Assembly (NCBI GenBank): GCA_050260775.1
Contig: JBLNCP010000023.1
Coordinates: forward strand, 101,915-165,914
Source: CALABS01 sp050260775
GTDB lineage: Bacteria > Pseudomonadota > Alphaproteobacteria > Rhodospirillales > Magnetospirillaceae
DNA: 64,000 nt
Reading direction: 5' to 3'
The notes under the pieces were generated by a model, which had not been told where the DNA came from, ran no database searches, and worked only from the letters and a program-made list of their open reading frames with translations. Made by a program: the position numbers and the translations under genes. Below are positions 16,473-25,521 of this stretch, one piece after another. Every line of letters begins with the position of its first letter. The stretch's first letter is position 1.

Positions 16473-18812
16473 TCACCCGCATTTCGAATAGCCGCACGAG
16501 GTGCAGGTGTCGCAGCCTTCCGAGCGCAGCAGCGCCGGCTGGTTGCATTTCGGGCAGTGGCGCAGGCGCGTTCCCTCCATGTTGACCACCTGGCGGCTGT
16601 CATAGCCGCGGTCGTCGCGGGCCTCGGGCGGCTCGCGCGCCGCCTTGGGGTCGGCGACGAAGCCGATGGCGATCATGTGGCGCTCGATGACCTCGCCGAT
16701 GGCGGCGAGCAGCGAGGGCACGTACTTGCCGCCCACCCACTGGCCGCCCCGGGGGTCGAACACCGCCTTCAGCTCCTCGACGACGAAGGCGACGTCGCCG
16801 CCGCGGCGGAACACCGCCGAGATCATGCGGGTCAGCGCCACCGTCCAGGCGTAGTGCTCCATGTTCTTGGAATTGATGAACACCTCGAACGGGCGGCGGC
16901 GGCCGTCCTGGATGATGTCGTTGATGGTGATGTACATGGCGTGGTCGGTTTCCGGCCAGCGCACCTTGTAGGTGGAGCCGGGCAGCGCCTCGGGGCGGTC
17001 GAGCGGGCGGGTGAGGTGGATGACCGCGCCGGCCTCCAGGTGGTCCTCGGGCCGCGGCTTGGGCTTCTCCAGCGGCAGCTGCGGCTCGTCGGCCTCGGCC
17101 TTGGCGGTCTCGCCGGTCTTCTTCACCTCCAGCACCGAGCCGGTGATGTCGTTCGGGCGGTAGGTGGTGCAGCCCTTGCAGCCCAACTCGTAGGCCTGCT
17201 CGTAGACGTCGCGGAAGGCCTCGAACGAGATGCTTTCCGGCACGTTGATGGTCTTGGAGATCGAGCTGTCGACGTACTTCTGCACGGCGGCCTGCATCAC
17301 CACGTGGTCGCCCGGGCTGAGACGCTGGGCGTCGACGAAATGCGACGGCAGCGGCGTCCCCTCGCCCTTCAGGCGGCGGAACAGGCGGTAGGCGTAGTCG
17401 GTGACCTCCTCCTCGCGGCGCGAGCCGTCGCGCTGCAGCACGTTGCGGGTGTAGGCGAAGCTGAACACCGGCTCGAGCCCCGACGACACGTTGTCGGCGA
17501 ACAGCGAGATGGTGCCGGTCGGCGCGATCGAGGTCAGCAGGGCGTTGCGGATGCCGTGGGCGGCGATGGCGGTCCGCACGTCCTCGTCGAGGCTCTGCAC
17601 GTTCTCGCCGGCCAGGAACTTGTCCTTGTCGAACAGCGGGAAGCTGCCCTTCTCCTTGGCCAGCTCCACCGAGGCGAGGTAGGCCTCGCGCCGGAGCGCC
17701 GCCAGCCATTGCTCGGTCAGGCGGATCGCCTCCTTGCCGCCGTAGCGGGCGTTGCACAGCAGCAGCGCGTCGGCCAGCCCGGTGATGCCGAGGCCGATGC
17801 GCCGCTTCGACTTGGCCTCGTGCTCGTGGGCGGGCAGCGGGAAGCGCGACACGTCGATGACGTTGTCCATCATGCGCACCGCCACCTGGACGATGCGCCT
17901 GAGCTCGTCGAGGTCGAGGCGGGCGGCGTCCTCGAACGGGTCGACCACCAGCCGCGCCAGGTTGACCGAACCCAACAGGCAGACGCCGTAGGCGGGCAGG
18001 GGCTGCTCGCCGCACGGGTTGGTGGCGTGGATCTCCTCGCAATAATGCAGGTTGTTCAGCCGGTTGATGCGGTCGATGAAGATCACGCCCGGTTCGGCGT
18101 AGGCGTAGGTGGCGCGCATGATCTTGTCCCACAACTGGCGCGCCGGCATGGATTTGTAGACGGTGCCCTTGAAGGTCAGCTCCCACGCCGCGTCCTGCTT
18201 GACCGCCTCCATGAAGGCGTCGGTGACCAGGACCGACAGGTTGAACATGCGCAGGCGGCCGGGCTCCTGCTTGGCGTCGATGAACGCCTCGATGTCGGGG
18301 TGGTCGCAGCGCATGGTCGCCATCATGGCGCCGCGGCGCGAGCCCGCGCTCATGATCGTGCGGCACATGGCGTCCCACACGTCCATGAAGGACAGCGGCC
18401 CCGAGGCGTCGGCGCCCACCCCCTTGACCTGGGCCCCCTTGGGCCGAAGCGTCGAGAAGTCGTAGCCGATGCCGCCGCCCTGCTGCATGGTCAGCGCGGC
18501 TTCCTTGAGGTGCTCGAAGATCCCCGCCATGTCGTCGGGGATGTCGCCCATGACGAAGCAGTTGAACAGGGTGACGCGGCGCTCGGTGCCGGCGCCTGAG
18601 ACGATGCGGCCGGCCGGCAGGAACTTGAACCCCTCCATCGCCTGGTAGAAGCGGTCGCTCCAGGCGGCGGGTTCGGCCTCGGCCTGGGCCAGCGAGCGGG
18701 CGATGCGGGTCCAGGTGTCCTCGATGGTCTTGTCCACAGGCGTGCCGTCCGGGCTCTTCAACCGGTACTTCATGTCCCAGATCTGCTGGGAAATGGCGGC
18801 AACCTGCGTCAT
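16473..18812 (-). CDS. nrdJ: Adenosylcobalamin-dependent ribonucleotide reductase (class II)
   Basis: 779-residue enzyme that makes deoxyribonucleotides using coenzyme B12 instead of oxygen. Visible are FNCFVMGDIPDD (substrate-site Cys region), the radical/active-site stretch NPCGEQPLPAYGVCLLGSVNL, the LTSIAPTGTISLFADN loop, and a C-terminal zinc-ribbon-like CPKC...CDTCTSCGYSKCG tail that carries the redox cysteines. Length fits the shorter alphaproteobacterial form. No cobalamin riboswitch or NrdR box was evident upstream, but a good promoter and DnaA-box-like sites were. Confidence 0.95.
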   Translation of the reverse strand: MTQVAAISQQIWDMKYRLKSPDGTPVDKTIEDTWTRIARSLAQAEAEPAAWSDRFYQAMEGFKFLPAGRIVSGAGTERRVTLFNCFVMGDIPDDMAGIFEHLKEAALTMQQGGGIGYDFSTLRPKGAQVKGVGADASGPLSFMDVWDAMCRTIMSAGSRRGAMMATMRCDHPDIEAFIDAKQEPGRLRMFNLSVLVTDAFMEAVKQDAAWELTFKGTVYKSMPARQLWDKIMRATYAYAEPGVIFIDRINRLNNLHYCEEIHATNPCGEQPLPAYGVCLLGSVNLARLVVDPFEDAARLDLDELRRIVQVAVRMMDNVIDVSRFPLPAHEHEAKSKRRIGLGITGLADALLLCNARYGGKEAIRLTEQWLAALRREAYLASVELAKEKGSFPLFDKDKFLAGENVQSLDEDVRTAIAAHGIRNALLTSIAPTGTISLFADNVSSGLEPVFSFAYTRNVLQRDGSRREEEVTDYAYRLFRRLKGEGTPLPSHFVDAQRLSPGDHVVMQAAVQKYVDSSISKTINVPESISFEAFRDVYEQAYELGCKGCTTYRPNDITGSVLEVKKTGETAKAEADEPQLPLEKPKPRPEDHLEAGAVIHLTRPLDRPEALPGSTYKVRWPETDHAMYITINDIIQDGRRRPFEVFINSKNMEHYAWTVALTRMISAVFRRGGDVAFVVEELKAVFDPRGGQWVGGKYVPSLLAAIGEVIERHMIAIGFVADPKAAREPPEARDDRGYDSRQVVNMEGTRLRHCPKCNQPALLRSEGCDTCTSCGYSKCG

Positions 18813-18907
18813 CGGGTGTTCTCCGCGGATGGGTCCGGCATGCGCCCGGATCCATGGAAATTGTCGAAAATGCGCTGATTTCCTGGCTCTCGGCCGGGCA
18901 GCGCGGA

Positions 18908-18937
18908 AGTCTAGGTCGGCCCCCGGAGCCTCGTCAA
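18908..18937 (-). promoter_or_regulatory. Putative sigma70 promoter of nrdJ
   Basis: On the minus strand TTGACG (18932-18937) is separated by 18 bases from TAGACT (18908-18913), about 95 bases before the nrdJ start. The -35 matches 5 of 6 consensus bases and the -10 matches 4 of 6. Confidence 0.5.
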
Positions 18938-18958
18938 CAGCGCTTTGTTCTCCTTATG

Positions 18959-19065
18959 TTTCCACAAGGCAAGTCGTTGATTCCCCTGAGGCATTTGGGG
19001 TTACCCCGGCTATCCACAAGGGCGAAAGGGGGCGGCGGCGGTGCGGATGCACAACCTTATCCACA
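18959..19065 (+). promoter_or_regulatory. Cluster of DnaA-box-like sites upstream of nrdJ
   Basis: Three same-direction matches to the DnaA box occur in 107 bp: TTTCCACA (18959-18966), CTATCCACA (19010-19018) and a perfect TTATCCACA (19057-19065). They start about 22 bp upstream of the putative nrdJ -35. A CCCC-N10-GGGG hairpin lies between the first two. The 293-bp gap between nrdJ and plsC contains no gene. Binding by DnaA is inferred. Confidence 0.5.
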
Positions 19066-19105
19066 GGCGGGGAATCGTTTGGCGCCGGGAATTTGTGGCC
19101 GGGTT

Positions 19106-19843
19106 TTATTCGGCCACGGTGGGGAAGCGGCTGCGGGCCTCGGCGACCAGGCGGTCGGTGGCCTCCTCGACGCGGCTTTCCAGCTCGGCCATGAAGGCCT
19201 TGCGGTCCATGCCGGGCAGGATGGGCGGCAGCATCTCGATGGTGATGGTGCCGGCGCGCTTGGCGAAGCCACGCTTGCGCCAGAACAGGCCCGAATTGAG
19301 GGCGACCGGGACCACCGGCACGCCCAGCGCGCCGTAGAGCATGGCCACGCCGGAATGATAGGGCGCGCGCGTGCCCGGCGGCGTGCGGGTGCCTTCGGGG
19401 AAGATGACGATGGGGCGGCCCTCCGCCTTGGCGCCCTCGGCCCCCTTGACCATGGCCTTGAGCGCCTTGGTGCCGGCGGCGCGGTCGATGGCGATCACGC
19501 CGGTCTTGGCCAGGTACCAGCCGAAGAACGGGATCCAGGTCAGCTCGCGCTTGAGCACGAAGGCGGGATCGTCGAACACCAGATGGAAGGCGAAGGTCTC
19601 GAACGCCGACTGGTGCTTGGCCGCGACGATCACCGGCCCGGCGGGGAGATGCTCGCGGCCGCGCACTTCGAACGACATGCCGGTGCAGAGCTTGAGCAGT
19701 CCCAGCACCCCCTTCAGCCAGAAGCGGGCCAGCGGCAGCATGGCCGGGCGGGGCGCTGCCAGCACCGGCAGGTAGAGGACGGCAAGCGGCAGGGTCCAGG
19801 CGTAGAACAGCACCAGGAACAGGGCGGAACGGAGCGCGGTCAC
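19106..19843 (-). CDS. plsC: 1-acyl-sn-glycerol-3-phosphate acyltransferase family protein
   Basis: 245-residue membrane-bound acyltransferase with an N-terminal hydrophobic segment (about residues 5-30). Motif I is KHQSAFETF, with Glu in place of the usual Asp of HX4D, a common bacterial variant. FPEGTRTPPG is the substrate-binding motif and VPVVPVALNSG motif IV. It likely acylates lysophosphatidate in phospholipid synthesis. The start is GTG 19843, overlapping the ydcF-like stop (GTGA), so it is the last gene of the ftsE-ftsX-ydcF-plsC unit. Confidence 0.9.
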   Translation of the reverse strand: MTALRSALFLVLFYAWTLPLAVLYLPVLAAPRPAMLPLARFWLKGVLGLLKLCTGMSFEVRGREHLPAGPVIVAAKHQSAFETFAFHLVFDDPAFVLKRELTWIPFFGWYLAKTGVIAIDRAAGTKALKAMVKGAEGAKAEGRPIVIFPEGTRTPPGTRAPYHSGVAMLYGALGVPVVPVALNSGLFWRKRGFAKRAGTITIEMLPPILPGMDRKAFMAELESRVEEATDRLVAEARSRFPTVAE

Positions 19844-20472
19844 GGGGCGGCAACCCTTTTCGGCAGGAACCAGTGGCGGATCACTGCAGCCAGATACTTC
19901 GAATACTCGGTCGCCAGCAAGGCCGCAGTTCCGGGCCAGCGCCACCATTCGCGGCTCTTGACCGCGTCGGGGAACACCGGGTGGGGCACGATCGCCACCT
20001 TGGGCATGGCGTGGCGGAATTCCAGCAGGCTGCGCGGCATATGGTAGGCGCCGGTGACCAGGCGGACCGACTGGAACCGCTCCCCCGTCATCCACGCCGC
20101 GGTTTCGGCGGCGTTGCCCACGGTGTCGCCGGCCGAATAGCCCAGCACGACGCAGCAGGCGATCTCGGACCGGCCGGCGTGGGCGAGCTTGAGGATCTCG
20201 GCCACGTCGACATCCTTGTGGACGCCGGAGACGAACAGCTTGTGGGCCAGGCCCTCTTCCATCAGCTGCACGCCGGTGGCGAGCCGCTCGCTGCCGCCGG
20301 TGAGCACGACGATGGCATCGGTGGGGGTGGAGCGGTCCTCGACCGCGGCGGGGACGCTGGCGACGAACCACAGGAAGCCGAGGCTCCAGGCCAGCGCCAG
20401 GCCGGCCAGGGTTCCGGTGGCCAGTCCGGCCGTCCTCAGGAGCTGGAAGAAGGGAGGCCGCGGCGCCGTCAT
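19840..20472 (-). CDS. YdcF/SanA-type DUF218 membrane protein
   Basis: 210 residues from ATG 20472, which overlaps the ftsX stop (ATGA). One N-terminal membrane helix (about 12-40) precedes a DUF218 domain with DAIVVLTGGSERLATG, HKLFVSGV and VRLVTGAYHMPRSLLEF. DUF218 proteins are envelope-associated with an uncertain biochemical role. Its place between ftsX and plsC, kept in many alphaproteobacteria, points to an envelope or septation function. Confidence 0.88.
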   Translation of the reverse strand: MTAPRPPFFQLLRTAGLATGTLAGLALAWSLGFLWFVASVPAAVEDRSTPTDAIVVLTGGSERLATGVQLMEEGLAHKLFVSGVHKDVDVAEILKLAHAGRSEIACCVVLGYSAGDTVGNAAETAAWMTGERFQSVRLVTGAYHMPRSLLEFRHAMPKVAIVPHPVFPDAVKSREWWRWPGTAALLATEYSKYLAAVIRHWFLPKRVAAP

Positions 20473-21359
20473 GGCATGCGGGCGAGGGTGCCGTGGACGG
20501 TCAGCCGGGTGGTCAGCATGGCCAGCACGGCCGAGGCCAGCGGCAGCAGGCCGATCACCACCACCCCGGCCAGGGGCAGCGACAGGTCGGGCAGGAACCC
20601 GCCTTCCACCCGCCGGGCCGCCATGCCGATGGCGGCCAGCGCCGGCACCGCCATCGCCAGGCCCATCAGGCCGCCGGCGAAGCCCAGCGCGAAGGCGCGG
20701 TCGGCGAACTGGCGGGCGATGTAGTCGTCCTGGGCGCCGATGAGGTGCAGCACCTCGAGGACGCCGTAATGCACCGCCATCCCGGTGCGGGTGGCGTAGA
20801 CCACGGTCGCCGAGGTCACGAACCCGATGACCACCACGATGGCGATGGCCAGCCATTGGATGGTGCGGGAGAGATTGATCAGCCGCGACAGCCAGACGCG
20901 ATGGTCGTCGAGGCTGGCGCCGGGGACGGCGCGGGCCAGCTTGTCGGCGACATCGGCCAGGTCGATCGTCACTTCCACGTCGACGCTGACGTCGATGAGG
21001 CGCGGCAGCGGCAGGTCCTGCACCACCTCGGCGCTGCCCAGCCAGGGCTCCAGCAAGGCGATGGTCTGGCCCTTGTCCAGCGCGCGGACGGCGAGCACGC
21101 CGGGGACCCGCCGGATGAGGTCCGAGGCCTGGCGCACCCGCTCGTCGGTCAGCTGCTCGCCGCCTTCGCCGCCGACCGGGGCGACCTGCACCGTCAGGGT
21201 GCCGGACACGTCATGGTCCCAGCGGGCGATCAGGCTGTTAAGCGCGAAGACGCCGGCCACCGCGATGGCCGACAGGAAGGTCATCAGGGCCACCAGCCAC
21301 GGCAAGAAGCGGCTGGTGGAGTCGCCCTTGAGGGGAAGATCGGAGCGCCGCCCCAGCAT
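20469..21359 (-). CDS. ftsX: Cell division protein FtsX
   Basis: 296-residue permease-like subunit with four predicted membrane helices: one near residues 19-42, an extracytoplasmic domain (about 45-165), then three more. It forms a complex with FtsE that regulates peptidoglycan hydrolases at the septum. The start abuts the ftsE stop with no gap and its stop overlaps the ydcF-like start, so expression is tightly coupled. Confidence 0.93.
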   Translation of the reverse strand: MLGRRSDLPLKGDSTSRFLPWLVALMTFLSAIAVAGVFALNSLIARWDHDVSGTLTVQVAPVGGEGGEQLTDERVRQASDLIRRVPGVLAVRALDKGQTIALLEPWLGSAEVVQDLPLPRLIDVSVDVEVTIDLADVADKLARAVPGASLDDHRVWLSRLINLSRTIQWLAIAIVVVIGFVTSATVVYATRTGMAVHYGVLEVLHLIGAQDDYIARQFADRAFALGFAGGLMGLAMAVPALAAIGMAARRVEGGFLPDLSLPLAGVVVIGLLPLASAVLAMLTTRLTVHGTLARMP

Positions 21360-22046
21360 CTAGGCGACCTTCTGCACGGTGCCGTGCTCGATGTGCAGGC
21401 GGGGATGCTCGAACCGGCTGACCAGCGACTCGTTGTGGGTGGCGATCAGCACCGTCGTCCCCAGCTTGTTCAATTCCTCGAACAGATAGAGCAGGCGCAC
21501 GGCGATGTGGTCGTCGACGTTGCCGGTCGGCTCGTCGGCGAGCAGGAGGTCGGGGCGGCCGATGACGGCGCGGGCGATGGCCACGCGCTGCTTCTGGCCG
21601 CCCGACAGCGTCGAGGGCTTGGCGTGCAGCTGGTCGGCCAGCCCGACCCACGACAGCAATTCCGGCACGTGCTTGCGCACCTCGGATTCCTTGACGCCGC
21701 GCACCCGCAGCGGCAGCGCGACGTTGTCGAGCGCCGACAGGTGGTCCATGAGACGGAAATCCTGGAACACCACTCCGACGCGGCGCCGCAACGCCGGCAG
21801 TTCGTAGCGCTTGGTGAGCGCGATGTCCTTGTCGAACAGCACGATGCGCCCGCGCGTCGGCCGCAATCCCAGGTACATCAGGCGCATCAGCGAGGACTTG
21901 CCGGCCCCCGACGGGCCGGTAAGGAAATGGAACGACCCCGCGGGCAGCGCGAAGCTGACGTCCTGCAAGACTTCCGGTCCCAGACCGTAGCGCAGGCCGA
22001 CGCTTTCGAAACGGATGATGTGTTCCCCACGTGCTCGGTTGCGCAC
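21360..22046 (-). CDS. ftsE: Cell division ATP-binding protein FtsE
   Basis: 228-residue ABC ATPase with Walker A TGPSGAGKSSL, Q-loop VVFQDF, signature LSGGQKQRVAIARA and Walker B DLLLADEPTGNVD. It powers the FtsEX complex at the division site. The FtsE-like N-terminal phrase IIRFESVGLRYG places the start within a few codons. It heads the minus-strand operon and is divergent from the zinc-ribbon gene with a 121-bp gap that should hold both promoters. Confidence 0.95.
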   Translation of the reverse strand: MRNRARGEHIIRFESVGLRYGLGPEVLQDVSFALPAGSFHFLTGPSGAGKSSLMRLMYLGLRPTRGRIVLFDKDIALTKRYELPALRRRVGVVFQDFRLMDHLSALDNVALPLRVRGVKESEVRKHVPELLSWVGLADQLHAKPSTLSGGQKQRVAIARAVIGRPDLLLADEPTGNVDDHIAVRLLYLFEELNKLGTTVLIATHNESLVSRFEHPRLHIEHGTVQKVA

Positions 22047-22167
22047 GGCTGCTTCTCCCGACGGGGCGGAAGGATGACATGGGCGGCGAGGCTTCGTCCA
22101 GCGCGCGCTTGTGTTGGCCCGACGATCGGCCTATAAGGAAGATCGTCTCGGCAGGTCGCTTCCGCAC

Positions 22168-23058
22168 ATGCTCATCAGCTGCCCGAACTGCGCCACCAAC
22201 TTTTCCGTCCCGGATCACGCTCTCGGCCCGACCGGCCGAAAGCTGAAGTGCGCCAAGTGCGGCCACAAGTGGCACCAGGCCCCTGTCCAGCCCCAGGCTC
22301 CCGCTCACGAATTCGGCCTGGATGAGAATTCTTTCCCGCCGACCCCGCCGGCCGCTCCGCCGCGCATGGAGGACGACTTCCGGCCGGTTCATTCGCCGTC
22401 GGATCTGGACGACGAGCCGATCGCCGCGCCGGCGCCGCCGTCGGCCGCCGACCGGGTGACCGCCAACCTCGACCTCGACCTCGACAATCCGCCGATCCCC
22501 GATTTGGGGCCGCGCATGTCGGCGGAAGGCCGTCCGTCCGACCTGGACCTCGACGCCCCCGGGCCCGAGCCCATTCCCAGCGTGTTCGCGGCGCCCGAAG
22601 CCAAGAAGGGCGGGACCGGGGCGCTGTGGCTGGTGGTGCTGCTGCTGGTCCTCGCCGGCCTGGGCGGCGGCGCCTACTATTTCCAGGACAGGGTGGTCGA
22701 GCTGTGGCCGCCGGCGCACGACCTGCTGACCGACGTCGGCCTGCGCCGCGAGAAGGCCGGGGCCGGCCTGGAGCTGCGCCCGGCGGGCACGCCGGAACGC
22801 TTCGTCCACAACGACAATGAAGTCCTGATCGTGCGCGGCGTCATCGCCAACGTCTCCGACCGCCAGCGGCCGGTGCCGACCATGAAGCTGGTGCTGCTCG
22901 ACGCCAACAAGGCGGTGGTTCAGGAAAAGACCGCGCCGCCGCCGGTCACCGTGCTCGACCCCTCGGGCACCGCCGGCTTCCGCATCATCCTGGAGCGGCC
23001 GGATCCCAACGCCGTCGAGGTCAACGTCCTCTTCGTCGATCCCGCCGAGGACAAGTAA
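22168..23058 (+). CDS. Zinc-ribbon (MJ0042-type) / DUF3426 membrane protein
   Basis: 296 residues from ATG 22168 (MLISCPNCATNFSVP). The N-terminal zinc ribbon has CPNC and CAKCGHKW. A Pro/Asp-rich low-complexity linker (about 45-150) follows, then one membrane helix (LWLVVLLLVLAGLGGGAYYF). The C-terminal DUF3426-like beta domain (about 205-296) contains LIVRGVIANVSDRQRPVP. The topology is cytoplasmic ribbon and periplasmic domain. The function is unknown, but the gene often lies next to ftsEX in alphaproteobacteria. Its stop abuts the end of the convergent TIGR02302 gene. Confidence 0.88.
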   Translation: MLISCPNCATNFSVPDHALGPTGRKLKCAKCGHKWHQAPVQPQAPAHEFGLDENSFPPTPPAAPPRMEDDFRPVHSPSDLDDEPIAAPAPPSAADRVTANLDLDLDNPPIPDLGPRMSAEGRPSDLDLDAPGPEPIPSVFAAPEAKKGGTGALWLVVLLLVLAGLGGGAYYFQDRVVELWPPAHDLLTDVGLRREKAGAGLELRPAGTPERFVHNDNEVLIVRGVIANVSDRQRPVPTMKLVLLDANKAVVQEKTAPPPVTVLDPSGTAGFRIILERPDPNAVEVNVLFVDPAEDK

Positions 23059-25506
23059 TCACCACTGCTTGAGCAGCCGGCGCAGGTAGTCGTGCTCGGG
23101 CTCGGGCCGCATCGGGTCGCCCGCGCGGCGGCGCAGCTCCTGCAGAATTTCCTGGACCCGCTTCACCTCGGCGCGGTCGGGGATGCGGGTGGTGCCATCG
23201 TCGCCGGTGCCGAACCCGTCCTTGGTCGGACGGCCCAGCGGATCATGCGGGACCAGGCCGAACGGGCCCGCGCCGGCCGTGCCCATCCGGTCCATCGCCT
23301 CCTGCGCGCTGTCCTGAAGGTGCTTGAGCGCCTCGCCCTGGGCATCGGCGGCGTCGTCCCACTGCCCCTTGCGGAGGGCGCCCGCGGCGTCGGTCATCGC
23401 CTTGTCGGCCTGGCCCAGCCCGTCGGGCACGTCGCCGAGCGCCTGGCCCAGGCGCCGGGCCACGTCGCCCAGGGCGCGGCGCAAGCCTTCCTGGGCGGCG
23501 GCGCTGCCGCCGGCCGCCCCGCCCTCGCCGGACGGGCTCGACCCCGCCTCTCCCGATGACGACGAGCCCTGCCCGCCCTGCTGCGACTGCTGGAAACTCT
23601 GCTCCAGCAGTTGCTGCTGACGCTTGGCGAGGTCGTTGAGGGCCCGCAGGGCCTGGACGGCGGGCCCGTTGGGTTTCTGCGGCGTCGCCGCCTGCAGCCC
23701 CGCCATCATCTGCGACATGTCCTTGAGCATCTGGTGCAGGGCGTCGCGCGCGCCGGTCGCGGCCATGTCCCGCATGCTGTCGAGCATCTGGCGCAGCTCG
23801 TCCTGGGTGAGCATGCGGTCGCCCGCCTGCATCTCCGCCGGGGCTTGACCGGTTTCGGCCATGTGCTGGGCGAGGGCGTCCAGCATGCGCTCCAGTGCCG
23901 CCTGGAAGCGGTCGACCAGTTCCTGGAGCCGCTCGGGCGTCGCCCCCTCGGCCAGTGCCTTCTCCAGCTCGCGCCGGGCCTCTTCCAGGGTGCGCTCGGA
24001 ATCGGCGAGGTCGCCGTCCTCGATGCGCAGGGCGGCGTTCCACAACAGGTCCTGCACCTCGGCCAGGTCGAAGCGCTCGGCGAACAGGGCCGACCGGGTC
24101 GCCGAGATGGCCAGAAACGCCTTGAGGTCGCCGCCGAAGGACTGGGGCTGGTCCAGGATGCGGTCGAGCACCTCGATGGCATCGGGCGCCGCCGCCGGGT
24201 CCTCGGTGAGGCGGCGCCGCTGCTCCACCAGGGCGCGGGCGACGGGGTGATTGAAGCCGCGCTCGGGCAGGGTGACGGTCACCGGCTCGCCGCTGGCGCT
24301 CTGCCCCAGGCCGTCGGTCGCCACCGGAGTCATCGTGACCGGCAGCCCGGCCCAGGGGTGAGCGGTGAGGTCCTGCCAACTGGACAAGTCCGCCGTGCGC
24401 GGCTTCGAGCCCGGCAGCGGCAACTCGACCACCAGCGGCTCCTCCCCGGGCTGGTCGAAGCGGCGGATGGCGACGCTGACCCCGGCCAGGCCCCAATCGT
24501 CCGAGGCCGCCAGATCGAGGCGCAGACGGCCGCGCTCGCCGGCCTCCGGCGGGCGGGTGAAGGCCACCGACGGCAGGGCGTCGGGGGTCACGGCGATCGG
24601 CCAGGCAGCCAGGGTGCGGCCGGCCTGGCGCACGGCGAGGCGGCGCCCCGCCTCCAACCGCCGTTCGATGCGCTGGGTCTTGGTCCCGGGCTCACGCTCG
24701 AACGGCGCGTCATCCCCGTCGATGACCAGCCGGGCGGTGCCCCAGCCGCCGGCCAATACCGCCAGCACCGTGCTGCCGGCCGGCACGCCGACCGGGTCCT
24801 TCTGGGCACGGTCGGGCATTAGGCGGATCGGCGGGGCGCCGGTATAGGCGGGGGGCGTGATCCACACCTCCAGGTCATCGGGCGTGAACCCAGGGGCATG
24901 GACCGGCGGCGATACCGCCCGGTCGATGCGCCGGGGCGCGTCGCGTCCGCCGACGGTGACGGCGATGACCAGCAGGAGCAGGACGGCGGCCCGCAGGCCC
25001 CAGGGATCCCGGGCCGCCATGCCGGGAGCGGGCCAGCCCAGCCTCATTCGGCCCGCCAGCTCGCTCATGCGGCGGCGATGGACCTGCCACAGGGCCTCGG
25101 CCAGGGGGTCGGCCTCACCCGCAAGCCGATCGACGAGCACTGCGAGCGGGCGATGGTCGAGGCGGCTGTCCCGTTCGAGGCGGCGGGCCGCCTCCTCAAG
25201 CGACGGGGGGCGGAAGCGGATCCACAGGCGGGCGAGCAGATAGCCGAGGACGCCGGCGAGGCCGGCCAGCACGAAGGCGTGCACCCAGCCGGGCAGCAGC
25301 GGCAGGACGTCGAGCAGGGCGAGCGACAGCCCGGTTGCCGCCACCGCCAGCGGCGGCAGCAGCAGCGGCCACAGCCGCTCCCACGCAAGCACGGCCCGGG
25401 CCAGGCGCAGCCGCCGCTCCAGGCGCCGTCCGCCATCCCTCCGGCCGCCGCAACCCCCCTCGCCCGCCTCGGGCAGCTCGGTCGGGGGTGGGGGAAGCGG
25501 TCTCAT
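23059..25506 (-). CDS. TIGR02302 / DUF4175 family membrane protein
   Basis: 815 residues. Three hydrophobic helices near the N-terminus (about 45-95 and 168-190) are followed by an extracytoplasmic segment starting near DLEVWITPPAYTGAPP. Then comes a helical C-terminal half very rich in Gln and Ala, with a Gly/Ser-rich stretch (around residues 635-675) and repeated QALGD-type helices. The family is conserved in alphaproteobacteria next to lysA, with no proven function. The 815-residue length is usual. It is convergent with the zinc-ribbon gene with no intervening bases, and downstream of lysA. Confidence 0.85.
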   Translation of the reverse strand: MRPLPPPPTELPEAGEGGCGGRRDGGRRLERRLRLARAVLAWERLWPLLLPPLAVAATGLSLALLDVLPLLPGWVHAFVLAGLAGVLGYLLARLWIRFRPPSLEEAARRLERDSRLDHRPLAVLVDRLAGEADPLAEALWQVHRRRMSELAGRMRLGWPAPGMAARDPWGLRAAVLLLLVIAVTVGGRDAPRRIDRAVSPPVHAPGFTPDDLEVWITPPAYTGAPPIRLMPDRAQKDPVGVPAGSTVLAVLAGGWGTARLVIDGDDAPFEREPGTKTQRIERRLEAGRRLAVRQAGRTLAAWPIAVTPDALPSVAFTRPPEAGERGRLRLDLAASDDWGLAGVSVAIRRFDQPGEEPLVVELPLPGSKPRTADLSSWQDLTAHPWAGLPVTMTPVATDGLGQSASGEPVTVTLPERGFNHPVARALVEQRRRLTEDPAAAPDAIEVLDRILDQPQSFGGDLKAFLAISATRSALFAERFDLAEVQDLLWNAALRIEDGDLADSERTLEEARRELEKALAEGATPERLQELVDRFQAALERMLDALAQHMAETGQAPAEMQAGDRMLTQDELRQMLDSMRDMAATGARDALHQMLKDMSQMMAGLQAATPQKPNGPAVQALRALNDLAKRQQQLLEQSFQQSQQGGQGSSSSGEAGSSPSGEGGAAGGSAAAQEGLRRALGDVARRLGQALGDVPDGLGQADKAMTDAAGALRKGQWDDAADAQGEALKHLQDSAQEAMDRMGTAGAGPFGLVPHDPLGRPTKDGFGTGDDGTTRIPDRAEVKRVQEILQELRRRAGDPMRPEPEHDYLRRLLKQW

Positions 25507-25521
25507 CCGAAGGGGTGCTCC

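Noticed and set aside
18955..19070. Chromosome origin of replication
   Set aside because: Three DnaA-box-like sites are too few, there is no AT-rich unwinding region, and the place upstream of nrdJ fits promoter control better. GC skew was not computed.
18813..19105. Cobalamin riboswitch before nrdJ
   Set aside because: No B12-box core (GCCACTG) or suitable long leader was seen.
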